Source: Enterobacter sp. BIGb0383
GTDB taxonomy: Bacteria; Pseudomonadota; Gammaproteobacteria; Enterobacterales; Enterobacteriaceae
DNA length: 64,000 nucleotides
Assembly: GCF_003751845.1 (NCBI RefSeq)
Contig: NZ_RJKQ01000001.1
Span: 1,550,001 to 1,614,000 of the forward strand
Direction of reading: 5' to 3'
The notes below the pieces were generated by a model that was given only the letters and a program-made list of their open reading frames with translations, did no database searches and was not told the origin of the DNA. Of this stretch, positions 51,238-60,690 are shown piece by piece; position 1 is the first letter of the stretch, and the number at the start of each line of letters is the position of its first letter. A program made the position numbers and the translations under genes.

Positions 51238-52965
51238 ATGATTTCAGGCATTTTAGCATCCCCGGGAATCGCTTTCGGCAAAGCACTGCTGCTGAAAGAA
51301 GATGAGATTGTCATCGACCGGAAGAAAATTTCTGCCGATAAAGTTGAGCAGGAAATTGAGCGTTTTCTGAGCGGCCGCGCCAAGGCGTCTGAGCAGCTGG
51401 AAGCGATCAAAACGAAAGCTGGCGAAACGTTCGGTGAAGAAAAAGAAGCCATCTTCGAAGGGCACATCATGCTGCTCGAAGATGAGGAGCTGGAGCAGGA
51501 AATCATAGCCCTGATTAAAGATAAGAGCATGACTGCCGACGCGGCAGCGCATGAAGTTATCGAAGGTCAGGCGACCGCGCTGGAAGAGCTTGACGATGAA
51601 TACCTGAAAGAGCGTGCGGCTGACGTACGCGACATCGGTAAGCGTCTGTTACGCAACATCCTCGGCCTGGCCATTATCGACCTTAGCTCCATTCAGGACG
51701 AAGTTATTCTGGTTGCAGCCGACCTGACGCCGTCAGAAACCGCGCAGCTGAATCTGAAAAAGGTTCTGGGCTTTATTACCGATATCGGTGGCCGTACTTC
51801 GCATACCTCCATCATGGCGCGTTCCCTGGAACTGCCGGCCATCGTGGGCACCGGTAGCATCACCTCTCAGGTGAAAAGCGGCGACTATCTGATCCTCGAT
51901 GCGGTCAACAACCTGGTTTACGTCAACCCGACCAACGAAGAGATCGAAACCCTGCGCAGCGTGCAGGCTCAGGTTGCGGAAGAGAAAACCGAACTGGCTA
52001 AGCTGAAAGACCTGCCGGCAATCACCCTTGATGGCCACCAGGTTGAAGTTTGCGCCAACATTGGTACCGTGCGCGATGTCGCGGGTGCCGAGCGTAACGG
52101 TGCCGAAGGCGTTGGCCTGTACCGTACCGAATTCCTGTTTATGGACCGCGACTCTCTGCCGACTGAAGAAGAGCAGTTTGCCGCCTACAAAGCCGTTGCT
52201 GAGGCCTGTGGCTCTCAGGCGGTGATTGTACGTACCATGGACATCGGCGGCGACAAAGAGCTGCCGTACATGAATTTCCCGAAAGAAGAGAACCCGTTCC
52301 TCGGCTGGCGTGCCATCCGTATCGCAATGGATCGTAAAGAGATCCTGCGTGACCAGGTTCGCGCTATCCTGCGCGCCTCTGCTTTCGGTAAACTGCGCAT
52401 TATGTTCCCGATGATCATCTCCGTTGAAGAAGTGCGTGCACTGAAAGCCGAGATCGAGAATTACAAACAGGAACTGCGTGACGAAGGTAAAGCCTTTGAC
52501 GAAACGATCGAGATCGGCGTGATGGTGGAAACACCGGCCGCTGCGGTTATCGCACGTCATCTGGCGAAGGAAGTTGATTTCTTTAGTATCGGCACCAATG
52601 ATTTAACACAGTACACCCTGGCGGTTGACCGTGGTAATGATATGATTTCCCATCTTTACCAGCCGATGTCGCCATCCGTACTGAACCTGATCAAGCAAGT
52701 TATTGATGCATCTCATGCCGAAGGTAAATGGACCGGTATGTGTGGTGAGCTTGCAGGCGATGAACGTGCTACACTTCTGTTGCTGGGAATGGGTCTGGAC
52801 GAGTTCTCTATGAGCGCCATTTCTATTCCGCGCATTAAGAAGATTATCCGTAACACGAACTTCGAAGATGCGAAGGTTTTAGCAGAGCAGGCTCTTGCTC
52901 AACCGACAACGGACGAGTTAATGACGCTGGTTAACAAGTTCATTGAAGAAAAAACAATCTGCTAA
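51238..52965 (+). CDS. ptsI: PTS enzyme I
   Basis: A 575-residue phosphoenolpyruvate-protein phosphotransferase. The active-site His189 is in [20 protein letters not shown]; the PEP-binding barrel holds [20 protein letters not shown] and the C-terminal signature [20 protein letters not shown]. It starts the PTS phosphorelay. Between ptsH and crr, as in E. coli. Confidence 0.98.
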   Translation: MISGILASPGIAFGKALLLKEDEIVIDRKKISADKVEQEIERFLSGRAKASEQLEAIKTKAGETFGEEKEAIFEGHIMLLEDEELEQEIIALIKDKSMTADAAAHEVIEGQATALEELDDEYLKERAADVRDIGKRLLRNILGLAIIDLSSIQDEVILVAADLTPSETAQLNLKKVLGFITDIGGRTSHTSIMARSLELPAIVGTGSITSQVKSGDYLILDAVNNLVYVNPTNEEIETLRSVQAQVAEEKTELAKLKDLPAITLDGHQVEVCANIGTVRDVAGAERNGAEGVGLYRTEFLFMDRDSLPTEEEQFAAYKAVAEACGSQAVIVRTMDIGGDKELPYMNFPKEENPFLGWRAIRIAMDRKEILRDQVRAILRASAFGKLRIMFPMIISVEEVRALKAEIENYKQELRDEGKAFDETIEIGVMVETPAAAVIARHLAKEVDFFSIGTNDLTQYTLAVDRGNDMISHLYQPMSPSVLNLIKQVIDASHAEGKWTGMCGELAGDERATLLLLGMGLDEFSMSAISIPRIKKIIRNTNFEDAKVLAEQALAQPTTDELMTLVNKFIEEKTIC

Positions 52966-53005
52966 TCCACCAGATGCGGCCCAAATTACTGCTTAGGAGA
53001 AGATC

Positions 53006-53515
53006 ATGGGTTTGTTCGATAAACTGAAATCTCTGGTTTCTGATGACAAGAAAGACACCGGAACTATTGAGATTATTGCTCCGCTTTCTGGCGAGATCGT
53101 CAATATCGAAGACGTGCCGGATGTCGTATTCGCGGAAAAAATCGTTGGTGACGGTATCGCCATCAAGCCGACCGGTAACAAAATGGTTGCGCCGGTTGAT
53201 GGTACTATTGGCAAAATCTTCGAAACCAACCACGCGTTTTCTATCGAATCCGACAGCGGCATCGAGCTGTTTGTCCACTTCGGTATCGACACGGTTGAAC
53301 TGAAAGGCGAAGGCTTCAAGCGTATTGCTGAAGAAGGCCAGCGCGTGAAAGTGGGCGACCCGGTAATCGAATTTGACCTGGCCCTGCTGGAAGAGAAAGC
53401 AAAATCCACGCTGACGCCGGTTGTTATCTCCAACATGGACGAGATCAAAGAGCTGATCAAACTGTCCGGTAGCGTTACCGTGGGTGAAACCCCGGTTATC
53501 CGCATCAAGAAGTAA
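53006..53515 (+). CDS. crr: Glucose-specific PTS enzyme IIA
   Basis: A 169-residue EIIA-Glc. His75 is in [20 protein letters not shown] and the phosphorylated His90 in [13 protein letters not shown]. It donates phosphate to glucose/trehalose transporters and controls adenylate cyclase and inducer exclusion. Last gene of the operon; a terminator follows and then the accessory microcin cluster. Confidence 0.98.
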   Translation: MGLFDKLKSLVSDDKKDTGTIEIIAPLSGEIVNIEDVPDVVFAEKIVGDGIAIKPTGNKMVAPVDGTIGKIFETNHAFSIESDSGIELFVHFGIDTVELKGEGFKRIAEEGQRVKVGDPVIEFDLALLEEKAKSTLTPVVISNMDEIKELIKLSGSVTVGETPVIRIKK

Positions 53516-53552
53516 TCTTTTCGGGCGTAACGCCTGTCAGTTAAGATTTTGA

Positions 53553-53590
53553 AAGAGGCCGCAATGCATTATATTGCGGCCTCTTTTTTA
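53553..53590. terminator. crr terminator
   Basis: AGAGGCCGCAAT pairs with ATTGCGGCCTCT, followed by a T-run. It marks the left backbone boundary of the microcin island. Confidence 0.88.
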
Positions 53591-53593
53591 CCG

Positions 53594-54841
53594 TCAGCCT
53601 GGCAGCCTTGTTAATCCCTCAATAAGAGCGCCACGCCACCAGGCATAGTCATGGCCACCGGTATATATCGCAAGTTCGCTTTTAACACCTTCCGCCATCA
53701 GCTGCTTATGAAGTGCCTTGATATGAGGCACTGTTGCCCCCTCCAGAGAGCCGACACAAAGTTGTATTGCAACCTCTTTTGGAGGGGAGGCAACAACGTA
53801 ATCACTCACCCAGGATGAGTCCTGCTCGGTAAAATGCGACGGACGGCTGCCGCTATCAGGTTTCCACCACAGTGAGGGCGAATGGCTAATGATATGACCA
53901 AAGGTCTCTGGAGCATGTAAGGCGGCCATCAGCGCCGTTACGCCGCCAAGACTTTGTCCCACCAGTACAGTTTTCGCTCGACCAGCCCATTTTCTGTCAG
54001 GGTGCTCCATTTGCAGCCTGGGGATCAGATTTCTTGCGATGTCGAAGATAAGCGCAGTGTGTCCCCCCAGAATAGCGTTGCGGTCAGCTTCGCCCAGGTT
54101 ATCAATTCCAAGAATTGCCATAGGGCCAATACGTCCGGTAAGCATGGCGGCTTCAATGGCGCTAATGATGCCAATATGATCGAACCAGGTTTCTGCATCA
54201 GGTAAAACCAGCAATCCCAATGGTTCGGACTTAAAGGCATCGGGAAGATACAGACGGACACGACGATGATGGCCTGTTACCCACTGCTCAGAAGCAACGA
54301 GAATGCCACGCATAGTCGTCGTCTCAATAGCTTCCCACTCTGGTTGCTCAGGTGCTAAATCCAGCGCCAGGATCGATTCACTGTATCCTCTGACGTTAAT
54401 ATCTGGCGTCTTGTTGAACGGGTCTGACTTGCCAATAATGGGTGTAAAACGGCTTCCAAGCTGCGAGACATCTTCGGGCAAGGTCGCCAGTGGGATTTCT
54501 ACTATCGTATATGAACCACGGTAGAAGGCATCTATTTCTAGCGTTAACCACCAGATGTCGCTCCCTGCCACGTTAGTCATCATGCCTTTATCTACATCTT
54601 TTTTATCGGTCAGGCGGTTTAGACGAACATACACTCCCAACAATGGTTTTTTCGAGCGCCAGAGAAAGGTGACTTCACGACGATGATCCTTCGCTGAGCT
54701 CACTGTAACAAGGGGGACAGTGAGTGTGTCAATGGTATTCCAGAAGGCGATGCTATCAATCGCTGTAGGTGATACCAGCATGGCCCGCGACTGCCTGACG
54801 GTGTTGATGTTCTGCTGAGAGGGGATTATTTTCTGACTCAT
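53594..54841 (-). CDS. Enterochelin esterase-like protein (IroD/MceD type)
   Basis: A 415-residue alpha/beta hydrolase of the Fes/IroD family. An N-terminal esterase-specific domain (about 1-170) precedes the hydrolase with nucleophile motif LVGQSLGGVTALMA (GxSxG, about 295) and the catalytic His in YTGGHDYAWWRGAL near the C-terminus. IroD/MceD linearise glycosylated enterobactin. In the microcin E492 system this product is the C-terminal modification of the microcin. Second gene of a minus-strand operon after the IroB-like gene; convergent with crr. Confidence 0.9.
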   Translation of the reverse strand: MSQKIIPSQQNINTVRQSRAMLVSPTAIDSIAFWNTIDTLTVPLVTVSSAKDHRREVTFLWRSKKPLLGVYVRLNRLTDKKDVDKGMMTNVAGSDIWWLTLEIDAFYRGSYTIVEIPLATLPEDVSQLGSRFTPIIGKSDPFNKTPDINVRGYSESILALDLAPEQPEWEAIETTTMRGILVASEQWVTGHHRRVRLYLPDAFKSEPLGLLVLPDAETWFDHIGIISAIEAAMLTGRIGPMAILGIDNLGEADRNAILGGHTALIFDIARNLIPRLQMEHPDRKWAGRAKTVLVGQSLGGVTALMAALHAPETFGHIISHSPSLWWKPDSGSRPSHFTEQDSSWVSDYVVASPPKEVAIQLCVGSLEGATVPHIKALHKQLMAEGVKSELAIYTGGHDYAWWRGALIEGLTRLPG

Positions 54842-54904
54842 CGATATCCCGAAATATGAAATAAGTAAAAGATATAATTTTCCATGATCGGCCGGAAGAG
54901 ATGA

Positions 54905-56032
54905 TCACACGATGGCGCTTCCATGTTTCAATTTATTGCTAAGATACTGTGCAACCTCGGCGGGGGAAGGCTGTTGCGCCATTTCAGCTGCAACCTGTGC
55001 CGAAGCCTGTCGAAACTCATTGTTATTCAGAAAGGCGCTTACAAGGTCGCTCGTTAAGCCAGCATCGCCAGGAATGATTCCACACCCTCGGTCAGCAACA
55101 ACTCTGGCATTCACAGGGCGGTCGGCTCCCAGCCCAAAAACAATCTGTGGTATGCCGCAGTGAAGAGACGTCAGAGTGTTGCCTGCTCCACCATGATGAA
55201 TAAACCCATCTGCACCATTGAGAAATACCCCCATAGGGATCCAGTCCACCAGACGAACATTTTCGGGCAAACGCCCTAAGTCTGCACGCACATTCGGCGC
55301 AAGTTGTAAGATGATTTCGGCGTCCACCTCCTGTGCGGAATCCATGACCCAGGATATTAGATCAAGGCCGTCTGTCATCGGTTTTACCGTCCCCAGGCTC
55401 ACCAGTAAGCGTTTTCGCTTCGGCGATCTTTCCCACCAGGTCTCCCAAACTGCACCGCCGTTATAGGGAACGTATTGCATAGGTATAATTGGTTCTCCCT
55501 CATTCTCGAGAATACTCATGCTCGGCGGTGTGATATCGATCCACGCAGCATCACGCGGCGGTGCTACAACACCATGACGGGCATATGCGTTTTCGAGAGA
55601 GCGTGTTACTCCTTTAATATGCCAGGGTGTATGCGCGAATCCCACAGTCTGCATCACTACCGGGATAGCAAACTTCGCCCCAAGTAACGGCCCGACCAGA
55701 CCCAGCGGAGGATATACAATCAAGTCTGGTTTCCATTCGGCAGTAAGCTCAACCAGACGGTCAGTCATTTCATCGCTAAAAAATGAAAAATTACCGCTAT
55801 TCGTACAGATAATGCCCTTCTTGCGACGCTCTTCCTGACGGCAATACTCGGCTTCAGAATTTAGCCCTGGAGCGGCATCGAAGGCCACGAGGCCTGCTTC
55901 AGCCGCTTTCAGAGCGAACTTCCCCCCGCTCGCGATCAGTACTTCATCTCCATTTGCACGAAAACCCTGGGCGAAAGAGAGAATGGGATACAGCAGGCCA
56001 TATAAAGGGGGGCCAATAAATAGAATGCGCAT
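54905..56032 (-). CDS. IroB/MceC-like enterobactin C-glucosyltransferase
   Basis: A 375-residue GT1 (UDP-glucuronosyl/glucosyl-type) enzyme. Start at 56032 gives MRILFIGPPLYGLLYPILSF, as in IroB; the frame extends 22 codons upstream without similarity. The C-terminal nucleotide-sugar site is visible as RLVDWIPMGVFLNGADGFIHHGG (the W-x-P ... HHGG pattern, about 265-287). MceC/IroB attaches glucose to the catechol rings of enterobactin. Immediately followed by the esterase gene; both supply the siderophore moiety of the class IIb microcin. A palindrome GAGAAcattaTTCTC lies just before its start codon. Confidence 0.9.
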   Translation of the reverse strand: MRILFIGPPLYGLLYPILSFAQGFRANGDEVLIASGGKFALKAAEAGLVAFDAAPGLNSEAEYCRQEERRKKGIICTNSGNFSFFSDEMTDRLVELTAEWKPDLIVYPPLGLVGPLLGAKFAIPVVMQTVGFAHTPWHIKGVTRSLENAYARHGVVAPPRDAAWIDITPPSMSILENEGEPIIPMQYVPYNGGAVWETWWERSPKRKRLLVSLGTVKPMTDGLDLISWVMDSAQEVDAEIILQLAPNVRADLGRLPENVRLVDWIPMGVFLNGADGFIHHGGAGNTLTSLHCGIPQIVFGLGADRPVNARVVADRGCGIIPGDAGLTSDLVSAFLNNNEFRQASAQVAAEMAQQPSPAEVAQYLSNKLKHGSAIV

Positions 56033-56070
56033 GAGAACATTATTCTCGCTGGTAAATGATGTCGATGTTT

Positions 56071-56289
56071 TTAAAAATCGTGGCCGCAACCTAAACAATA
56101 TTCATCTCCGCAGCCACAAGGGAGAACGGTTCCGCGCTGGCTGGAATAATCTTCAATGCCATCAGGAAATGATTTCAAATTGGTAATGATATCGAGCGAT
56201 GATTCATTATTGTCGAATAAGGAAATACTAATACCCCGTTTCTTTAAGGCGGGAGGGGTAAACGATATAGCGGAAATTGATTTATCCAT
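56071..56289 (-). CDS. Small Cys-rich protein of unknown function
   Basis: A 72-residue frame 38 bases upstream of the IroB-like gene on the same strand, with a GGAG about 10 bases before its ATG. The N-terminal two-thirds (MDKSISAISFTPPALKKRGI and SISLFDNNESSLDIITNLKS) is unremarkable, while the C-terminus VLPCGCGDEYCLGCGHDF holds four Cys as CxC-x4-CxxC (58, 60, 65, 68). I do not recognise it. It could be a zinc-binding accessory protein or a small RiPP-like precursor. Coding status is uncertain. Confidence 0.5.
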   Translation of the reverse strand: MDKSISAISFTPPALKKRGISISLFDNNESSLDIITNLKSFPDGIEDYSSQRGTVLPCGCGDEYCLGCGHDF

Positions 56290-57099
56290 GTGGTCCGAAC
56301 TCCATTTACAATAGCTCCTATGAAATGAATAAGAACTTGAAGTACCATTTCAATTTGGTGCGGATAAGTATGTATTGGTTCGACATCGTACGCTCACACT
56401 CTCAATCCCACAACCTATTTATGTATATTTGTGCGCGTAAAGCACACCTATGCATTGTCATCAACGCATTCGCATCATGGTTGATCTCCACACAACTACA
56501 CCATGATAAAATAACATCCACCAAAATTTTGTTGATCCCCCTTCACAGCCACTTGCTATGGCATGAGATTATTCCCATTTCCTGCAGCGAATTTACAACA
56601 TTACTGGTTCTGCAGCTGCCCATTACTTACCTTAGATCCATCCGAATTAAAATCTGCGCCATATCCTATCTCGCATCGCAGCAAAAAGGCAGCACCTCTA
56701 CTCTCAGTCATATGAAACATAGAAATTTACCGCCTTAAGGGATAAGAGGCTGAAAAACGTCATAAGTACCATTTCCGCTCACCTCACAAGCATCAAAAAC
56801 GGCCAGGATAAATAAAAACATTTAACCTAAAACACAGCAATAACAGCATGATACGAGAAAAAAAACAAAAAACCTCAACTTCGCCATAAAATAAAATCAG
56901 GAAAAGATTTGTTATATCTTTAAAGTGGGTGAACTAGCAATTTAATGCCTTTATATTTATCTATTTTTTTAAAAAAACTAATAATGAAAGTGCAGGTAAA
57001 ATTTGAAAGACACTTGACACTGCAGGGATAATCAGGCATTTTTACAAACCATAATGAGAATCATTACCGGAAAGAAATAGCGAAGGATGCTGAAAGAAA
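56290..57099. other. AT-rich region inside microcin cluster
   Basis: About 800 bases of strongly AT-rich DNA between divergent gene sets. A plus-strand frame of 153 codons (56277-56738) has no credible protein character. The only identifiable element is the Fur box at 57050-57068. Promoters for both halves of the cluster must lie here. Confidence 0.6.
57050..57068. promoter_or_regulatory. Fur box of microcin cluster
   Basis: CATAATGAGAATCATTACC matches 16 of 19 Fur consensus positions and precedes the small frame at 57100 and the MceJ/MceI/exporter genes. Iron-regulated expression fits a siderophore microcin. Confidence 0.82.
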
Positions 57100-57225
57100 A
57101 TGAAAGTGCAGCCACAATCCGAATGCAACGATAATACTTCACAACGACAGTCAGACTATCCACTGGCTCTCATGGTGCTGATCATGCCGGTTATTATACA
57201 GGAGTATTTACTGTCGGCATTTTGA
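57100..57225 (+). CDS. Candidate 41-residue small protein
   Basis: ATG 57100 to TGA 57225, MKVQPQSECNDNTSQRQSDY then a hydrophobic PLALMVLIMPVIIQEYLLSA. AAGGA at 57082-57086 is a possible RBS. It lies directly after the Fur box, where other class IIb clusters carry small mchX/mceX-type genes, but I cannot verify homology. Confidence 0.45.
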   Translation: MKVQPQSECNDNTSQRQSDYPLALMVLIMPVIIQEYLLSAF

Positions 57226-57315
57226 TACCCACCAAAAAAGGTGGTTGAAACATGACGACCTCTGAGGATATCGTCACGGGTGCATGGATAATTATATTAT
57301 ATTGGAGTTGCTTAA

Positions 57316-57393
57316 ATGGACTTAATTTCCGCCGTTTACTATTTTTTCCTCCCCTTCTCTACCCGTAAGTGTAAAAAAACACGCGGAAAATAA
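57316..57393 (+). CDS. Candidate 25-residue leader peptide
   Basis: ATG 57316 to TAA 57393, MDLISAVYYFFLPFSTRKCK then KTRGK; GGAG at 57304-57307 is well spaced. It ends 3 bases before the start of the 513-residue protein, an arrangement suiting translational coupling. It may be a leader or a short membrane peptide. Confidence 0.4.
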   Translation: MDLISAVYYFFLPFSTRKCKKTRGK

Positions 57394-57396
57394 AAA

Positions 57397-58938
57397 ATGA
57401 TGCCCTCCCCATCGCTTTTCGACTTAAAAGATAATCTTGTCTCTTTTCCCGCTCATCGCGTTGAAAGCGCATTAATATGGTGTGCACATGATGTTTATAA
57501 CGGTGCTGCTATACAAAATGAGTGCAGCTACCTGATTGATCCAGGCAGTCTTTCGTCTGAAAAAACATTTTACGCCGAACGCTATGGCGGAAATGGTATT
57601 CAGCGCAATGGTGGGGGAGCTCGTTGCGGTTTTGACGGCACGCATCAGGTTAAGGGAATTGGCGCTAACCTGCTCGTGGGCGTGGGGACAGACCGTGTCC
57701 ACTCTAATGGTGCGCTCGGTGCAAATGTCGCAATTTACGAAGCGATCTGGGGTGAGACCCTATCCCGGATATTGCCTTACGGTGCCGTCAGGGCACGGGC
57801 CGTTTTGCTAACCGGGCACTATTTAAAGAATCCTACAGAACGCCCGCGAGCACCATTACGACGCGCTTTGATGGTCCGTGAACCAGTGGTGCGCCCTGCA
57901 CACTTTGAACGGGCGCCGTACTTCCGTCCTATACCTGAATATGCCGAACGACTGATACACGATGCCCAGCGTGTCAGATCGATGATTCAACTGCTTCCTG
58001 CGAGTTTGCCTGTACCCGTTGCAGGATTCAGCAAAGAGGCATCTCGCGATCCTCAGCTTTACTGCATTGAAGGATTATGTGAACTTGCGCACCGTCAGGC
58101 ATGGCAGTCCGGGTTTTGCAATGCGCGCTTCTTGAGACTCACTTCATCCCCATCAAATGTTGCCATGGATGGACGACTGCTCGATTTCAACGGACTGAGC
58201 AGTCTTTTCCCCGTGGATCATCGCTACGATTTTGAATACAAAATCAGATTCACAGAAATGATGAAAGATCCACCGATGTTAAGGCAGGGCTTAAGCGATC
58301 TCTGTTTGTACATGGGAAAGTACCTGTTCGATCCTCAATTCACTTCCCCCGCCCGCCAGGCGGTGGAGGAAGCGTTCACTCAAACCTTTGAAGAAGCCTT
58401 CTATCGTTGTTATCTGGAAATGTTTGGGATCCCTTCAGATATCCATCCCGGGGGAAAGCTGTCAGAAAGATTAAAACTGCTGGTTGGCAGCTTTGTCCGG
58501 CTGCTCAAGAGCCGCAGCACGGAGTGGTACTCCCCATGTCATGGCCCGTCGCGGCTTGAGAGTTTGGTGGTTTATCTGATCCACCGTAGCCAGGGGAAAA
58601 TACTTCCTGGCTTTGACGATCTCGAACAGGATGCGCATTTTCAGGTGCTTCTCCCACTTTTCCGTGAGGCAATTTACAGTCATATACAGCATGTTCAGGA
58701 ACAAGGTGGTGATTTCACTCTGGCAATCAAAAGCATAGAGAATCTTGCACGTCAAAGAACGAAATCCAGAAGACCAATAGATAAAGCCGCAATGTTCAAA
58801 GAGATCGATGATCTGCTGGCGACGTATGGCGATGAGCCTCTGACTCTGCGGGAAGCCTTTGCAGAGATGGAAGATAAAACGCTGGAATTTGCAACCCTGA
58901 CTCTGAGCCGTCAGAGGCCCATCAGATATACAACGTGA
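57397..58938 (+). CDS. MchC/MceJ-like microcin maturation protein
   Basis: A 513-residue protein resembling MchC/MceJ in size, order and partnership with a MceI-like acyltransferase. No standard catalytic motif is obvious; conserved-looking regions are GGNGIQRNGGGARCGFDGTH (about residues 67-86) and the C-terminal DDLLATYGDEPLTLREAFAE. In the E492 system MceJ works with MceI to attach linearised glucosylated enterobactin to the microcin C-terminal Ser. ATG 57397 follows directly on the preceding small frame. The next gene starts 13 bases after its stop. Confidence 0.82.
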   Translation: MMPSPSLFDLKDNLVSFPAHRVESALIWCAHDVYNGAAIQNECSYLIDPGSLSSEKTFYAERYGGNGIQRNGGGARCGFDGTHQVKGIGANLLVGVGTDRVHSNGALGANVAIYEAIWGETLSRILPYGAVRARAVLLTGHYLKNPTERPRAPLRRALMVREPVVRPAHFERAPYFRPIPEYAERLIHDAQRVRSMIQLLPASLPVPVAGFSKEASRDPQLYCIEGLCELAHRQAWQSGFCNARFLRLTSSPSNVAMDGRLLDFNGLSSLFPVDHRYDFEYKIRFTEMMKDPPMLRQGLSDLCLYMGKYLFDPQFTSPARQAVEEAFTQTFEEAFYRCYLEMFGIPSDIHPGGKLSERLKLLVGSFVRLLKSRSTEWYSPCHGPSRLESLVVYLIHRSQGKILPGFDDLEQDAHFQVLLPLFREAIYSHIQHVQEQGGDFTLAIKSIENLARQRTKSRRPIDKAAMFKEIDDLLATYGDEPLTLREAFAEMEDKTLEFATLTLSRQRPIRYTT

Positions 58939-58951
58939 AGGGACGTACATC

Positions 58952-59398
58952 ATGCAGTTGCATATAAGGGAAACGATACAGGGCCGAAATGAGTGGACAG
59001 TGCATGAACAAATAGGATTTGCCGTGAGTTGTATGCTCCTTCATCGTAATTACAGTCTCTATCCCGTTCTTAGCATCCAGTACTGGACTGAATTCGCAAT
59101 CCAGCATCAACAAATAAAGTTTCTCTTCGACACAAAAGGACAGCCTTTGGCCTATGTAACCTGGGCCTGCCTTGCACCTGATACTGAGAAGAGGTTGCTT
59201 AACGACCCTGAGTTTAGGCTGCACCACTCCGAATGGAATGAAGGTGGAAGGATATGGCTCCTCGATTTCTGTTGTAAGCCAGGGTTTTGCCAAAAAGCCG
59301 TTGAGTATCTCAAAGAGCTTCGCCCCTGGGGGCCGGGCGACGTTCGTTGGGTGAGTCGAAGAAAGAAGATCATGATGTTGCGTGAGTGCGAAGATTAA
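58952..59398 (+). CDS. MchD/MceI-like acyltransferase-family protein
   Basis: A 148-residue protein of the HlyC (RTX toxin-activating acyltransferase) family. The catalytic-type His is in [13 protein letters not shown] (about residue 31) and the conserved Asp in [13 protein letters not shown] (about residue 106). In E492, MceI with MceJ transfers the siderophore to the microcin. It is followed closely by the CvaA-like gene. Confidence 0.85.
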   Translation: MQLHIRETIQGRNEWTVHEQIGFAVSCMLLHRNYSLYPVLSIQYWTEFAIQHQQIKFLFDTKGQPLAYVTWACLAPDTEKRLLNDPEFRLHHSEWNEGGRIWLLDFCCKPGFCQKAVEYLKELRPWGPGDVRWVSRRKKIMMLRECED

Positions 59399-59415
59399 CG
59401 AAAAGGATAGTGAAA

Positions 59416-60690
59416 GTGTTTCGTCAGGATGCAATTGAACATAAAAAAATGAAATGGCGGGGGCGCGCTATCCTGCTTCCAGGGGTCCCTCTATGGGTCA
59501 CGGTTCTTGGGTGTTCATTTTTCATCATAGCCTTTCTCGTTTTCACCATTGGGGGAACCTATACGCGACGCGTCAACGTTAGCGGAGAAATCACCACGTG
59601 GCCACGCGCTGTCAACGTTTACTCAAACGTTCAGGGCTATGTGGTGAAACAGTTTGTTGTCGAAGGTCAGGCGATAAAAAAAGGCGATGCTATCTATCTG
59701 ATTGATGTCAGTAAAAGTACAAGCAGTGGCGTTGTCAGCGACAGCCATCGACAGGATATAGAAAGCCAGCTGGTCCGTATTGATAGCATCATTACCAAAT
59801 TAGAAGAGAGCAAGAAGACAACGTTGTCCACACTGGAGAAGCAACGTCTGCAGTATAAAAATGCCTTCGTGCGCTCGTCAGCGATCATAGGTCGTGCTGA
59901 GGAGGGCATAAAAATAATGAAAAATAACATGGAGAATTATAAAAACTATCAAACTAAAGGACTTATCAATAAAGATCAGTTGACAAACCAGGTCGCATTG
60001 TACTACCAGCAACAAAATAACTTTCTCAATCTGAGCGGGCAAAATGAGCAGAATGCTCTGCAAATCACAAACATTGAAAATCAAATTCATACGCAGGCCG
60101 CTGAGTTTGACAACAGAATCTATCAAATGGAACTGCAACGCTACGATTTGCAAAAAGAAAAAACCAATGCAGATATCGAGGGCGAAGTTATTATACGGGC
60201 ATTATCCGACGGAAAAATAGATTCAATGAGTGTCACCACCGGACAAATGGTGAATGCTGGTGATAGTCTTTTGCAAATTATCCCCAAGAACATTGAAAAT
60301 TATTTTCTGGTCATTTGGGTCCCGAATGACGCGGTTCCTTATATTTCGGTCAACGATCGGGTCAACGTGCGTTACGAAGCTTTTCCCGCAGAAAAATTCG
60401 GTCAGTTTGCAGCCACCGTATCTAGCATATCCAGAACACCAGCTTCGCCGCAGGAGATGTTGACTTATCCGGGAGCCCCCAAAAATACCCAGACTAGTTC
60501 TGTTCCCTGGTACCGGGTAATCGTCAGACCTGAAAAACAGGTTATTGCCTGGGATGAGAAAACATTGCCTCTCGAAAACGGAATGAAGGCACAAACCACA
60601 TTGTTTCTCGAAACAAGGAAGATTTACCAGTGGATGCTTGCACCGTTCTACGACATGAAACACAGCGCTACAGGACCTGTACATGAATAG
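59416..60690 (+). CDS. CvaA/MchE-like membrane fusion protein
   Basis: A 424-residue HlyD-family periplasmic adaptor. GTG 59416 gives [20 protein letters not shown], which aligns with the start of CvaA; AAAAGGA lies 9 bases upstream. One N-terminal membrane span (about 25-47), a coiled-coil hairpin (about 100-250) and a beta-barrel C-terminus ending [20 protein letters not shown] follow. It links the inner-membrane ABC exporter to TolC. It overlaps the exporter gene by 8 bases. Confidence 0.93.
   Translation: MFRQDAIEHKKMKWRGRAILLPGVPLWVTVLGCSFFIIAFLVFTIGGTYTRRVNVSGEITTWPRAVNVYSNVQGYVVKQFVVEGQAIKKGDAIYLIDVSKSTSSGVVSDSHRQDIESQLVRIDSIITKLEESKKTTLSTLEKQRLQYKNAFVRSSAIIGRAEEGIKIMKNNMENYKNYQTKGLINKDQLTNQVALYYQQQNNFLNLSGQNEQNALQITNIENQIHTQAAEFDNRIYQMELQRYDLQKEKTNADIEGEVIIRALSDGKIDSMSVTTGQMVNAGDSLLQIIPKNIENYFLVIWVPNDAVPYISVNDRVNVRYEAFPAEKFGQFAATVSSISRTPASPQEMLTYPGAPKNTQTSSVPWYRVIVRPEKQVIAWDEKTLPLENGMKAQTTLFLETRKIYQWMLAPFYDMKHSATGPVHE

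Noticed and set aside
56277-56738. 153-codon plus-strand frame in the AT-rich part of the microcin cluster
   Set aside because: Composition is irregular, there is no good RBS, and it overlaps the start of the minus-strand 72-residue frame. It looks like chance.
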